Source of the DNA: Runella rosea
GTDB lineage: Bacteria; Bacteroidota; Bacteroidia; Cytophagales; Spirosomataceae
NCBI RefSeq assembly: GCF_003325355.1
Contig: NZ_CP030850.1
Coordinates: forward strand, 3,162,001-3,226,000
Length of the DNA stretch: 64,000 bases
Direction: 5' to 3'
Shown here one piece after another: positions 7,064 through 15,760 of the stretch; within the stretch, counting starts at the first letter, position 1; each line of letters opens with the position of its first letter. The notes beneath the pieces were generated by a model. That model worked only from the letters and a program-made list of their open reading frames with translations. It did no database searches and was not told where the DNA came from. The position numbers and the translations under genes were made by a program.

Positions 7064-10000
7064 ATGCGTTATGTTGCGCTTGTCTGTTTGCTGACGATTT
7101 TTTCGTTTCAGCCGACCACTCCTCCAAAACTTTCGCCCGAGCACCAAAAAGCGCTCGAATCGCTGCGCGTGATGGAGGGTTTTACCGTAGAAATGGTTGC
7201 GGCCGAGCCACTCATTGCCGACCCGGTGGCGATGGAAGTGGACGAAAACGGGGATATGTACGTGGTGGAAATGCACGGCTATCCGCTAGATGTGAGCGGC
7301 TCAGGAAAGGTGAAACTCCTGAAAGATACTGACAACGACGGCTACCCCGACAAAAGCATCATTTTTGCCGATAAGTTGACCCTGCCGACGGGCATCATGC
7401 GTTGGAAAAATGGGTTCATCGTCACGGATGCGCCCGATGTGCTTTATTTGGAAGACACCAACAACGACGGCAAAGCCGATATTCGCCAAAAAATGCTTAC
7501 GGGATTTGCGCTGTCCAATCCCCAACATAATCTCAATACGCCGCGTTTTGAGCTGGACAACTGGATCTACCTCGGCCACGAAGGCGCGGTGACGCCCTTT
7601 GTTTTTAAGAAAGAATTCGGTGACAAAGGTACCGACATTATCTTTCCCGATAAACTGTCAGCCGCACGTTTAGCGCCCAATGCCAACGGGAAGGCGGTGC
7701 GCTTCAAACCCGACAGCTACGAACTCGAAGAACTCTCAGGCCGCACCCAATACGGGCACAGCATGGACGCGTGGGGGCATCATTTTTACACAAGCAATGC
7801 TAACCACATTTACCATGAAGTGTTGGCAAATACCTACCTGAGAAACAATTCCGCGTTGCTAGTGCCCAACGCCACACAAAACATTTCCGACCACGGCGAG
7901 GCGGCCGAAATTTATCCCATTACCGAAACCCCCAATCACCAACTGCTGACCGACGTCGGCGTCATTACGTCTTCCTGTGGCATTACGTGGTACGGAGGTG
8001 GGGCGTTTGGGGAGAAATTCAATAACGTGACGTTCATTGCCGAACCGGTACATAACCTTGTCCATGCCGATGTTTTGCGTGACGCAGGTGCTAGTTTTAC
8101 AGCGAGTCGTTTGAATGAAAAATCGGAGTTTTTGGCGTCAAAAGATGCTTGGTTTCGGCCCGTTAATTTTTACGTCGGGCCCGATGGCGCGCTGTATGTC
8201 ATTGATTATTACCGCCAAATTGTAGAACACCCCGAATGGATGTCGGACGAAATTACGCAATCGGGCGCGTTGTACAACGGCACCGACAAAGGGCGTATTT
8301 ACCGCATCGTCCCCAACAAAGGGCTACCGATGAATTGGTTGGGGAAATTGAATCTCTCCAAAAGATCATCCCCCGAACTGGTCGCCTTGCTCGACCATGA
8401 AAACAGTTGGTATCGTCGCACAGCACAACGGTTGCTGCTGCATCGCCAGGCGAAAGAGGCAGTTCCAGCATTGCACGCATTACTGAAAAAAAGTAAGCTC
8501 CCCGAAGCAAAGGCTCATGCTCTCTGGCTGCTGGATGGCGTACAGGCCATTGAAAAAGAAGACATTGTGCAGGCCCTTAAAAACGAAACGGCGGGTGTAC
8601 GCGAAAACGGCATTCGGGTAGCGGAACGGTATCTGAATGCAGCTTTTGGGAAAGAACTAATCAACGAATTGCTCGCCCTGCAAAATGACGAAAATGCTAA
8701 AGTACGGTTTCAGTTACTCAATACGCTGGGCTTGGTCAAAACAGCCGAGTCAGAAAAAGCCCGTTTGGCTATTTTGCAACGGGACATGCACGACCGTTGG
8801 GCGGGACTTGCCGGCATTGCTTCCTTTGCGGGAAAAGAAAATCAAATTTTTGACTTGTCCATTGCCGAATTTACCAACAAACCAACTCCCGAAACGAGCG
8901 AGTTCATTGCCAATGTAGCCGCAACCATTGCTGGCGGAGAAAACAAAGCGGTATTTTCGGAAATGATGCAAAAAATCATGTCCGAAACTCCCAACCCGGA
9001 AACGTGGAAGGCCGCCGCGCTCAACGGCATCGCCAAACGTTGGCAATTTCAAAAAGGGAAGGGAACGGTTTTGTTATCCGAACCCCAAAAAGAGAAACTC
9101 TTGGCTCACTTTTCCCCAACGGCCTCTCCCGAACTTTGCACGGCATCATTGAAGGTACTTGAAATCAGCGGTTTACCCAAAGGCAAATTAGTGGACGAGA
9201 AAATTGCACAAGCCAAGGCTGCACTCAAAACCCCTTCCTCACTTGCGTTGCAGGGGAGTAAAGCCGATGCCTTCCTTGCCCAAGCCGTTGCGTTTCTGTC
9301 AATGCTGAATTCAGATGAAATGAAACCTATTTTCCAACAGGCGTTAAACCAAAAAGAGCCTGAAGCGGTTCAGTTGGCGGCGTTGAGAGCTTTGGGGAAA
9401 ACCGCTGATGTGCAAACCTGTCGGTTTTTGCTGAACGAAATGAAGGACTTTTCTCCTGCATTGAAAAAAGAAGCGGTGAGTGTATTTTTGTCAAAACCGG
9501 AAAGGATAAACATATTACTGAAAGCGATCGAAACCAAGGAAGTCGAAAAGTCGGTGGTGAGTTGGCCGCAAATGGTTCGGTTGATGAATTACTACGATGT
9601 CGATATTCGGGCATACGCACGGAAGGTACTGTCGGTCAACGAAGACCGAAAAGCGGTTTTGCAGAAATATATGGCCGCGCTGGATCTAAAGGGCAGTCAG
9701 CCAAAAGGTCGGGCAGTATTTGAAAACAACTGCGCAACCTGCCATCAAATTGAAGGTGTAAAAGGCGTAAATTTTGGCCCAGACCTGTCTACTTTACGCA
9801 GCCGAAATGCCCAATCGGTATTGACCGAAATCATCAATCCCAACAATTCGATTGCCGATATGTACGATTTCTGGACGCTTGAACTCAAAAACGGCAGCGC
9901 CCTGGCGGGCATTATCGCTCAGGAAAACACCAACAACGTATCCATCCGCGAAATGGGCGGCACCCTCAGCGTGATTCAGAAAAAAGACATTGCCAAGATA

Positions 10001-10096
10001 CAGAAAGCGGAGCAATCCATCATGCCCAACGGCCTCGAACACGCCATTAGCCTTCAGGAAATGGCCGATTTGATCGCATTCATTAAGAAGCAGTGA
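7064..10096 (+). CDS. PVC-type membrane-bound dehydrogenase: beta-propeller, HEAT repeats and cytochrome c domain
   Basis: 1010 residues from the ATG at 7064, which gives a clean signal peptide (MRYVALVCLLTIFSFQ). The ATG at 7007 overlaps the preceding stop by 4 bases but adds a poor N-terminus. Domains in order: a propeller of the PVC-type dehydrogenase family (FTVEMVAAEPLIADPVAMEV, then DENGDMYVVEMHGY, calcium-like DTDNDGYPD and DTNNDGKAD loops, NPQHNL, and GPDGALYVIDYYRQIVEHPEWM) to about residue 425. HEAT-like helical repeats follow to about 860. A c-type cytochrome comes last, with CATCH at residues 890-894 and FGPDLSTLRSRN. The family is typical of Planctomycetes and Cytophagales and is thought to oxidise sugars or polyols in the periplasm; substrates are mostly unknown. 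Confidence 0.88.
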   Translation: MRYVALVCLLTIFSFQPTTPPKLSPEHQKALESLRVMEGFTVEMVAAEPLIADPVAMEVDENGDMYVVEMHGYPLDVSGSGKVKLLKDTDNDGYPDKSIIFADKLTLPTGIMRWKNGFIVTDAPDVLYLEDTNNDGKADIRQKMLTGFALSNPQHNLNTPRFELDNWIYLGHEGAVTPFVFKKEFGDKGTDIIFPDKLSAARLAPNANGKAVRFKPDSYELEELSGRTQYGHSMDAWGHHFYTSNANHIYHEVLANTYLRNNSALLVPNATQNISDHGEAAEIYPITETPNHQLLTDVGVITSSCGITWYGGGAFGEKFNNVTFIAEPVHNLVHADVLRDAGASFTASRLNEKSEFLASKDAWFRPVNFYVGPDGALYVIDYYRQIVEHPEWMSDEITQSGALYNGTDKGRIYRIVPNKGLPMNWLGKLNLSKRSSPELVALLDHENSWYRRTAQRLLLHRQAKEAVPALHALLKKSKLPEAKAHALWLLDGVQAIEKEDIVQALKNETAGVRENGIRVAERYLNAAFGKELINELLALQNDENAKVRFQLLNTLGLVKTAESEKARLAILQRDMHDRWAGLAGIASFAGKENQIFDLSIAEFTNKPTPETSEFIANVAATIAGGENKAVFSEMMQKIMSETPNPETWKAAALNGIAKRWQFQKGKGTVLLSEPQKEKLLAHFSPTASPELCTASLKVLEISGLPKGKLVDEKIAQAKAALKTPSSLALQGSKADAFLAQAVAFLSMLNSDEMKPIFQQALNQKEPEAVQLAALRALGKTADVQTCRFLLNEMKDFSPALKKEAVSVFLSKPERINILLKAIETKEVEKSVVSWPQMVRLMNYYDVDIRAYARKVLSVNEDRKAVLQKYMAALDLKGSQPKGRAVFENNCATCHQIEGVKGVNFGPDLSTLRSRNAQSVLTEIINPNNSIADMYDFWTLELKNGSALAGIIAQENTNNVSIREMGGTLSVIQKKDIAKIQKAEQSIMPNGLEHAISLQEMADLIAFIKKQ

Positions 10097-10097
10097 A

Positions 10098-10115
10098 CGC
10101 AGTCGCGCGACTGCG
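10098..10115. terminator. Palindrome between convergent genes, probable shared terminator
   Basis: The sequence cgcagtcgcgcgactgcg is a perfect 9+9 palindrome. It lies between the stop of the plus-strand dehydrogenase (10096) and the stop of cysM on the minus strand (10121). On the plus strand gtatttta follows. It would serve both convergent transcripts. Confidence 0.6.
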
Positions 10116-10120
10116 GTATT

Positions 10121-10993
10121 TTATCCAAACAATTCACTCGACAGATACCGGTCACCACGGTCACAGACGATGAAGACAATAACGCCTTCTTCCAATTCCT
10201 GAGCCAGCTGAATGGCCGAATGAGCCGCCCCGCCACTGCTCATTCCCGAAAAAATACCTTCGGTACGGGCCAACTCACGCGCCCGTTGCGTGGCTTCGGC
10301 CTGCGACACTTCCATCACCCGGTCCACGCGCGAAGGGTCAAAAATCTTGGGCAAATACTCGATCGGCCACTTCCGAATGCCCGGAATACTGGAGCCATCA
10401 GTAGGTTGGCAACCCACAATTTGGATATGGGGATTTTGCTCTTTCAAATACATGGACGTTCCCATGATGGTCCCAGTAGTTCCCATTGATGACACAAAAT
10501 GCGTGATTTGCCCCTCGGTATCCCGCCAAATCTCCGGACCGGTGGTGCGGTAATGCGCCATATAATTGTCAGGATTGGCAAACTGATTAAGCATCAGGTA
10601 TCCACCTTCGGCCACCTTCTCGTCGGCATAATCGCGGGCTGATTCGATGGTTTCAGTCAATGTCACCGTAGCTGCAAACGCTTCCATTGTCAACACACGC
10701 TCACGCGTGGAGTTCTTTGGCATAGACAATTCAATTTCAATGCCGTACAGGCGTGCAATCATCGCCAACGCAATACCGGTATTACCGCTCGTGGCCTCGA
10801 TCAACTTCATACCGGGCTGTATTTCACCGCGCTCTACTGCCCCTTTGATCATGCTGTACGCGGCCCGGTCCTTCACGCTGCCACCGGGGTTATGCCCTTC
10901 CAGTTTACCGTATATTTTTACTTTTGGATTGGGATTCATGCGTGTCAGTTCCACCAGAGGCGTATTTCCGACAAAATCTAAGAGAGTTGGCAT
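10121..10993 (-). CDS. cysM: Cysteine synthase B (O-acetylserine sulfhydrylase, PLP enzyme)
   Basis: 290 residues, a normal length. It makes cysteine from O-acetylserine and sulfide (or thiosulfate for CysM). Motifs: VGNTPLVEL, the PLP lysine in NPGGSVKDRAAY (Lys41), EATSGNTGIALA (substrate loop), SMGTTGTIMGTS (phosphate-binding glycine loop) and SGMSSGGA near the C-terminus. The stretch PGIRKWPIEYLPKIFD is characteristic of CysM rather than CysK, as is the short C-terminus. It is a single gene, convergent with the dehydrogenase upstream. Confidence 0.93.
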   Translation of the reverse strand: MPTLLDFVGNTPLVELTRMNPNPKVKIYGKLEGHNPGGSVKDRAAYSMIKGAVERGEIQPGMKLIEATSGNTGIALAMIARLYGIEIELSMPKNSTRERVLTMEAFAATVTLTETIESARDYADEKVAEGGYLMLNQFANPDNYMAHYRTTGPEIWRDTEGQITHFVSSMGTTGTIMGTSMYLKEQNPHIQIVGCQPTDGSSIPGIRKWPIEYLPKIFDPSRVDRVMEVSQAEATQRARELARTEGIFSGMSSGGAAHSAIQLAQELEEGVIVFIVCDRGDRYLSSELFG

Positions 10994-11112
10994 ATATCTG
11001 ATTTGCGGGCAGTTTGCCGCAGCTAGGATTTAAAATTTACTTTTACGATTTAAAATTAAGCACAATAAAGCATTGATGAGTTCCTTTTAATTGGCAAAAA
11101 TTTAAAATCAAT

Positions 11113-11143
11113 TTTTCCACACCGCAAAAGCCCTCTATCTTTG
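11113..11143 (+). promoter_or_regulatory. Candidate Bacteroidota-type promoter for the flippase gene
   Basis: TATCTTTG at 11136-11143 matches the Bacteroidota -7 consensus TAnnTTTG exactly. TTTT at 11113-11116, one mismatch from the -33 consensus TTTG, lies 19 bases upstream, the preferred spacing. This would give a 5' leader of about 45 nt before the ATG at 11192. Confidence 0.5.
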
Positions 11144-11191
11144 ATTCCCGGTTTATGACGGATTACTTTTCGTCGACTATCAATTTAACGC

Positions 11192-12715
11192 ATGAGTGTT
11201 CTTAAAAAATTAGCCAGCGAAACGGCACTTTATGGGGTAAGCAGCATACTGGGCAGGGTTATCTATTGGTTTTTGGTGCCGCTTCATACCTACGTTTTTC
11301 TACGTCCGGGAGAGCTGTCGTCCAATACCGAATTGTACAGTTGGGTAGCGTTGTTCAATGTGGTGTATACTTTCGGTATGGAAACGGCCTTTTTTCGTTT
11401 TGCCAACCGCTCTCCTCAGCACCGTCAGGATTATTTTAACCAAGCCCTTACCGCCATTGCGTTGGTAAGCATCGTTTTTTCGGGGGCTTTGATTGTTTTG
11501 GCACCGCAAATAAGTGAGGCGCTCGACTATCCAGGTGAGTCAAGCAACATTATTTATTTAGCGCTCATCGTGGCCATCGACGCCATTGTTGCCATTCCAT
11601 TTGCGCGGTTGCGATTGGAGAAAAAGGCCAAACAATTCGTTAAAATCAAGATTATAAACATCATCATCAATGTCTTGCTCAACGTCTTTTTTCTACTGAT
11701 TTGTCGGGACATTGCGCTGGGAAAATACCTACCATCATTGCAGTGGTTGGGTGCATTTTTATACCGCCCAGCAATCGGGCCGGGGTATATTTTCATCGCC
11801 AATTTGATTGCCAACGCTTGTTTTCTGTTTTTACTTCGCGATACATTTAAAGGTTTTAAAATCACTTGGAAAGGCCCGCTTTTCAACGAGATGTGGGTCT
11901 ATGCATATCCTATCCTGATTTTGGGCTTGGCGGGCACCGTCAATCAAATGGCCGACCGTTGGTTTTTGCGTCATTTGCTTCCTGCGGGTTTTTATCCAAA
12001 TCTAACGTCAGAAGATGCCCTCGGTATTTATGGCAGTTGTTACAAACTCTCGGTGTTTATGTCGTTGGCTGTGCAATCTTTCAAATACGCCGCCGATCCG
12101 TTCTTTTTCTCGCAGGCCGAGGACAAAAACGCCCCTAATCTTTTAGCTTCTGTCATGAAATGGTTTGTCATCGTGTGCGTAGTATTGTGGGTGGGCGTTA
12201 GCTTAAACGTGGATATTATCGGGCATTATATGTTGTCCAAAGCCTACCGCGTGGGACTTTCTGTTGTTCCGATTTTGTTGTTAGCCAACCTGTTTTTGGG
12301 CATTTATTACAATTTGGCCTTTTGGTTCAAGCTCACCGATAAGACTCAATTCGGTACACTCATCACTACCGTAGGCGCGATTTTGACCGTAGTGCTCAAT
12401 ATTCTACTGATTCCAACCATGGGTTACATGGGTTGTGCGTGGGCATTTTTGGCGTCGAGCGTGGTTATGTGTGGAATGTGTTATTGGCTGGGTGAAAAAT
12501 ATTACCCTGTGCCTTACCAACTCGGGTCGGCGTTGGGTTACATCGGCAGCGCGGCGGTATTAGTCTATCTTTCTTCGTGGATAACAATCTCCAATGTGTG
12601 GGTATCATTTGCCTACCATCTGGCGTTATGCTTAGTATACTTTTTGGGAATTTTGGTCGTAGAGCGCGATTCCATACCTTTGAAGATTCGCCGAAAAATT
12701 AAGATTTTAGGATAA
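11192..12715 (+). CDS. Polysaccharide/oligosaccharide flippase family membrane protein
   Basis: 507 residues with about 12-14 hydrophobic segments spread over the whole chain. The N-terminus LASETALYGVSSILGRVIYW and the charged loops between helices (RLRLEKKAKQFVKIKIINII) match Wzx/MOP-superfamily lipid-linked sugar flippases (polysaccharide biosynthesis protein family). Such proteins move undecaprenyl-linked oligosaccharides across the inner membrane. The particular glycan is unknown, but two glycosyltransferases lie 3-6 kb downstream on the same strand. gldH follows 24 bases after the stop, so the two are probably co-transcribed. MurJ-like lipid II flipping is a less likely alternative. Confidence 0.85.
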   Translation: MSVLKKLASETALYGVSSILGRVIYWFLVPLHTYVFLRPGELSSNTELYSWVALFNVVYTFGMETAFFRFANRSPQHRQDYFNQALTAIALVSIVFSGALIVLAPQISEALDYPGESSNIIYLALIVAIDAIVAIPFARLRLEKKAKQFVKIKIINIIINVLLNVFFLLICRDIALGKYLPSLQWLGAFLYRPAIGPGYIFIANLIANACFLFLLRDTFKGFKITWKGPLFNEMWVYAYPILILGLAGTVNQMADRWFLRHLLPAGFYPNLTSEDALGIYGSCYKLSVFMSLAVQSFKYAADPFFFSQAEDKNAPNLLASVMKWFVIVCVVLWVGVSLNVDIIGHYMLSKAYRVGLSVVPILLLANLFLGIYYNLAFWFKLTDKTQFGTLITTVGAILTVVLNILLIPTMGYMGCAWAFLASSVVMCGMCYWLGEKYYPVPYQLGSALGYIGSAAVLVYLSSWITISNVWVSFAYHLALCLVYFLGILVVERDSIPLKIRRKIKILG

Positions 12716-12739
12716 TTTTTTAAACCAGTACCATACACT

Positions 12740-13249
12740 ATGGATTTGTTTCGCCGCCTTGCCGCAAAAACGTCTGCTTATTTCTTGTTTTTATCACTGC
12801 TTGTTATGGCAGGGAGCTGTGATTCCAATTCGGTCTATAAAGACCACGAAGATATTGAAGATGGGCAGTGGTACGTCAAAAACGAGCCTGCGTTTACGTT
12901 TGAAATCACCGACACGACCCAAACCTATAACGTATATTATCTGGTGCGCAACAGCATTGCGTACCCATACTATAACCTATATGTAAAGCGTTTTTTACTT
13001 AACGACAAAAACAAAATCATTAACGAAGCGTTGAATGAATTAATTTTGATGGACGAAAAAAGCGGAAAACCTTTGGGCGATGGATTGGGAGACTTATTTG
13101 ACCATAAAGTACTGGCCCTCAAAAGCTACCGTTTTCCGCGCAAAGGAAAATATACGTTCAAAATCCGCCAATACATGCGTCAGGATCCGCTACCCGAAAT
13201 TCTGAGCATGGGCGTCAGCGTTGAAAAAGAAGTTATTAATCCGAAGTAA
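12740..13249 (+). CDS. gldH: Gliding motility lipoprotein GldH
   Basis: 169 residues with a lipoprotein signal ending in VMAGSC (Cys27). The mature domain has the GldH pattern: VYKDHEDIEDGQWYVKN, then AFTFEITDTTQTYNVYYLVRN, YPYYNLYV, a GDGLGDLFDHKV stretch, and a late YTFKIRQYMRQDPLPEILSM. GldH is required for gliding and for the linked type IX secretion system in Flavobacterium johnsoniae, where it sits in the envelope. It is conserved in many Bacteroidota that do not visibly glide. It fits with the gliding-associated C-terminal domain of the protein at 21666-25313. Confidence 0.87.
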   Translation: MDLFRRLAAKTSAYFLFLSLLVMAGSCDSNSVYKDHEDIEDGQWYVKNEPAFTFEITDTTQTYNVYYLVRNSIAYPYYNLYVKRFLLNDKNKIINEALNELILMDEKSGKPLGDGLGDLFDHKVLALKSYRFPRKGKYTFKIRQYMRQDPLPEILSMGVSVEKEVINPK

Positions 13250-13306
13250 CTAAAAGCAAAATCCCGCCTTTGGTTGCTCACTACTCACTGTTGAGGACTT
13301 ACTCGT

Positions 13307-13936
13307 ATGGAAAGTTTTCTCCCTTTTTTTCCTTTAAATCTGGTAGCATATCCTACCGAAAACCTCAATTTGCACATTTTCGAACCCCGGTATCAGCAAT
13401 TGATTAATGAGTGCATCGACGAACGAAAAACGTTTGGGATTCCCGCCTTTATCAACAATAAGCTGCCTGGCTACGATACCGAAATGAAGATTGTGAACGT
13501 GTCTAAACGCTACGACGACGGGCGAATGGACATCAAAACCAGAGGAATACGGGCATTTCGCGTGTTGACGTTCCAAAATCCTGTTCCTGATAAACTTTAT
13601 TCGGGCGGTAAAGTTACGTTTGTGGAAGAGAGCGAATCGCCCGAAGGAGTGATTTCCGAACTTTTATTGCAACTCGACCGATTGTATACGATTCTTCAAA
13701 CGCAAGTTGATTTTGACAGCGCAGTATTTCCTTTTTCGTATCAGATAGCGCACAAAGTGGGGCTTTCGCAGGAGGAAGAATATCAGGTGCTAACGATTGA
13801 TTCCGAAACCGAGCGCCAACGTTTTTTGCTGCGTCACCTCAATAAGGTCATCCCCGTCATGGCTGAAATGGAAAAAACCAAAGAGCGCATCAAGCTCAAC
13901 GGTCACTTCAAAAATCTCGACCCGCTTAATTTTTAG
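13307..13936 (+). CDS. LON peptidase substrate-binding (Lon-N) domain protein
   Basis: 209 residues. The first 190 form a stand-alone Lon-N/PUA-like domain: FLPFFPLNLVAYPTENLNLH, the IFEPRYQQLI motif, GIPAFINNKLPGYDTEMKIV and the GRMDIKTRGIRAFRVL strand pair. There is no ATPase or protease domain. In Bacteroidota these proteins are about 190-210 residues. They are presumed to bind substrates or act as adaptors, and no defined function is known. No signal peptide, so cytoplasmic. Confidence 0.87.
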   Translation: MESFLPFFPLNLVAYPTENLNLHIFEPRYQQLINECIDERKTFGIPAFINNKLPGYDTEMKIVNVSKRYDDGRMDIKTRGIRAFRVLTFQNPVPDKLYSGGKVTFVEESESPEGVISELLLQLDRLYTILQTQVDFDSAVFPFSYQIAHKVGLSQEEEYQVLTIDSETERQRFLLRHLNKVIPVMAEMEKTKERIKLNGHFKNLDPLNF

Positions 13937-13956
13937 CGGAGTTTCTCACTCATAGT

Positions 13957-13984
13957 CGCGGAGTTTTCCTTATGCTCCTCCGCG
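13957..13984. terminator. Hairpin between convergent genes
   Basis: The arms cgcggag (13957-13963) and ctccgcg (13978-13984) pair around a 14-nt loop, between the convergent stops at 13936 and 14001. The sequence continues cctttgcgtgac, the same ending (inverted) as the palindromic repeat at 21602-21657. It may therefore be a member of that dispersed family as well as a terminator. Confidence 0.45.
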
Positions 13985-14000
13985 CCTTTGCGTGACGGCA

Positions 14001-14474
14001 TCAGTACGCAATTTTATCCTGTTTCCGCTGCCAAGCCTCAAACACTTTCAGGGCTTCTTCGCGCAGGCAGCATTCTAGTGGAAGCTGCCGTTCTGATTTG
14101 GGCGTATCCAATTCCCGATAAATAAACGCATCGTTGAAATGAGCGTCGGCTGCATCTTCTTTGGTGCAAGCGTAGTAAATCTTCTTGATACCCGCCCAAT
14201 AAATCGCCCCCAAACACATGGGACACGGCTCACAAGAGGTATAAATAATGCAATCATCCAACTTAAAGTCCCTTACTTTTTGACACGCCACCCGAATCGC
14301 CGTGACTTCAGCGTGAGCGGTCGGGTCGTTGGTAGACGTGACCTGATTACAGCCTTCTGCGACCAATTCTCCATTGCGGACAATCACCGCACCGAAAGGC
14401 CCACCCTTACCGCTTTCCATTCCCGCGCGCGCCACTTCAATGGCCCGACGCATCCATTCATGATGTTCGTTCAT
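14001..14474 (-). CDS. Nucleoside/guanine deaminase (cytidine-deaminase-like fold)
   Basis: 157 residues. The zinc site is complete: TAHAEVTAIR (His54 ligand, Glu56 proton shuttle) and SCEPCPMCLGAIYWAGI (Cys84 and Cys87). The C-terminal FNDAFIYREL stretch and the length resemble the GuaD-type guanine deaminases of Bacillus rather than TadA, which normally has an arginine/lysine-rich tRNA-binding C-terminus. The likely reaction is guanine to xanthine plus ammonia, in purine salvage or nitrogen scavenging. It starts 7 bases after the stop of the FAD oxidoreductase and is probably in one operon with it. Confidence 0.85.
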   Translation of the reverse strand: MNEHHEWMRRAIEVARAGMESGKGGPFGAVIVRNGELVAEGCNQVTSTNDPTAHAEVTAIRVACQKVRDFKLDDCIIYTSCEPCPMCLGAIYWAGIKKIYYACTKEDAADAHFNDAFIYRELDTPKSERQLPLECCLREEALKVFEAWQRKQDKIAY

Positions 14475-14481
14475 TGTTTTT

Positions 14482-15675
14482 CTACCTCATTCTGAATAAT
14501 TCTTCCAAATCGCGTTTGCCACTGATGACTTCCGCGGCCAATTCACCCAATGCGGGCCCATGTTTGAACCCGTGCCCCGAACCGCCGCCCAAAAACCAGC
14601 AATTGTCGGCTTCAGGGTGCGTATCCAAGATAAAATTGCCATCAGGTGAGTTTTCGTACGGACAAACCCGGCTCTCGACCAACGGTGCGTTTTGCAAAGC
14701 TGGAAAGCGATGAGCCATGAAAGCCCGCGCCTTTGCCAATACGTTTTCATTAAAAATACGTTCTCCAGAGGTTGGGTCAAAAGATTCACCTCGTTTATCC
14801 ACCCCTATCTTGAACCCACGGTACGCATTGCCCGGAATGCCATAATAAAAATCTTCTCCGTCCAAATCAATCCACGCGGGCATAGAATCAAACAGATGGG
14901 TATAGCCCGCTGGAACACCTAAGTAATAGGCTTCTTGCTTGGTACAAGTAATGATTTCGCCTAAAATTTCAGGAAATAATTTCCCTAACCACGGCCCACA
15001 CGCAAAAAGGTAGGCATCAGCTTTCAAATGCGTTCCGTCAGAAAGGGTTAATGATTCCAGCCGTCCGTTGACCAACGGATTGGGTTTTGCCAATTTATTG
15101 AGGTACGTTCCTCCGCCCCGTACAAATACTTCATTGACCGCCTGACAACTTTCGCGTGCTTTGAGATACCCGCCATACGGGTCTAAAACCAAGTGATTCA
15201 GATCGTTTGTGTTGATGTGAGGATAGCGTTTTGCTGCTTCTTTGGGCGTAAAATATGTATAATCCATCCCGTGTTTTTTCATAAAAGGCTGCGTTGCCTC
15301 AATCATTTCGGGCGCATCTTCATAACAAAACCACAGTACCCCTGAATTAAAAAACAACGACTTATTCCAGCGTTGCTGCTGTTCACGCCAAAGCGAAATC
15401 GCCCGCACGTTAAGGTTAAAATAGGTTTCGTTGGCTCCGTAAGTAGAGCGGATAACGCGTGTTTCATCGCCCGAACTGGCCCGCGAATTTCCTGGGCCCC
15501 AAGCATCAATCAACGTAACACGAAAACCCGACCAAAGCAGCCAAAGGGCCGTCCAGCCACCGAAAGCGCCCGCTCCCACCACCGCAATATGCGAGCCAGT
15601 ATCCAACAAAGGCCCTCGACGAGCGGGCTTGATTTCCTGTACAGTTTTAGGTGCAAAAGTCGGTTGAGTCGACAT
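14482..15675 (-). CDS. FAD-dependent amino-acid-oxidase-type oxidoreductase (DAO family)
   Basis: 397 residues. The dinucleotide-binding motif IAVVGAGAFGGWTALWLL lies at residues 30-47, followed by LIDAWGPGNSRASSGDETRVIRST, the pattern of monomeric sarcosine oxidase and N-methyltryptophan oxidase-like enzymes. The C-terminus FLGGGSGHGFKHGPALGELA is the second FAD contact typical of this group; the covalent flavin cysteine cannot be assigned with confidence. Likely role: oxidation of a secondary or N-methylated amine with release of H2O2. It is the first gene of a two-gene unit with the deaminase. Confidence 0.85.
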   Translation of the reverse strand: MSTQPTFAPKTVQEIKPARRGPLLDTGSHIAVVGAGAFGGWTALWLLWSGFRVTLIDAWGPGNSRASSGDETRVIRSTYGANETYFNLNVRAISLWREQQQRWNKSLFFNSGVLWFCYEDAPEMIEATQPFMKKHGMDYTYFTPKEAAKRYPHINTNDLNHLVLDPYGGYLKARESCQAVNEVFVRGGGTYLNKLAKPNPLVNGRLESLTLSDGTHLKADAYLFACGPWLGKLFPEILGEIITCTKQEAYYLGVPAGYTHLFDSMPAWIDLDGEDFYYGIPGNAYRGFKIGVDKRGESFDPTSGERIFNENVLAKARAFMAHRFPALQNAPLVESRVCPYENSPDGNFILDTHPEADNCWFLGGGSGHGFKHGPALGELAAEVISGKRDLEELFRMR

Positions 15676-15760
15676 AAGAGGCTAAAAAAGGGTTGAGAAA
15701 TGCAAATGTATTAAAATTGATAGCCAAAAACCTACCGGGCTGATTATCTTCGCGTCACCA

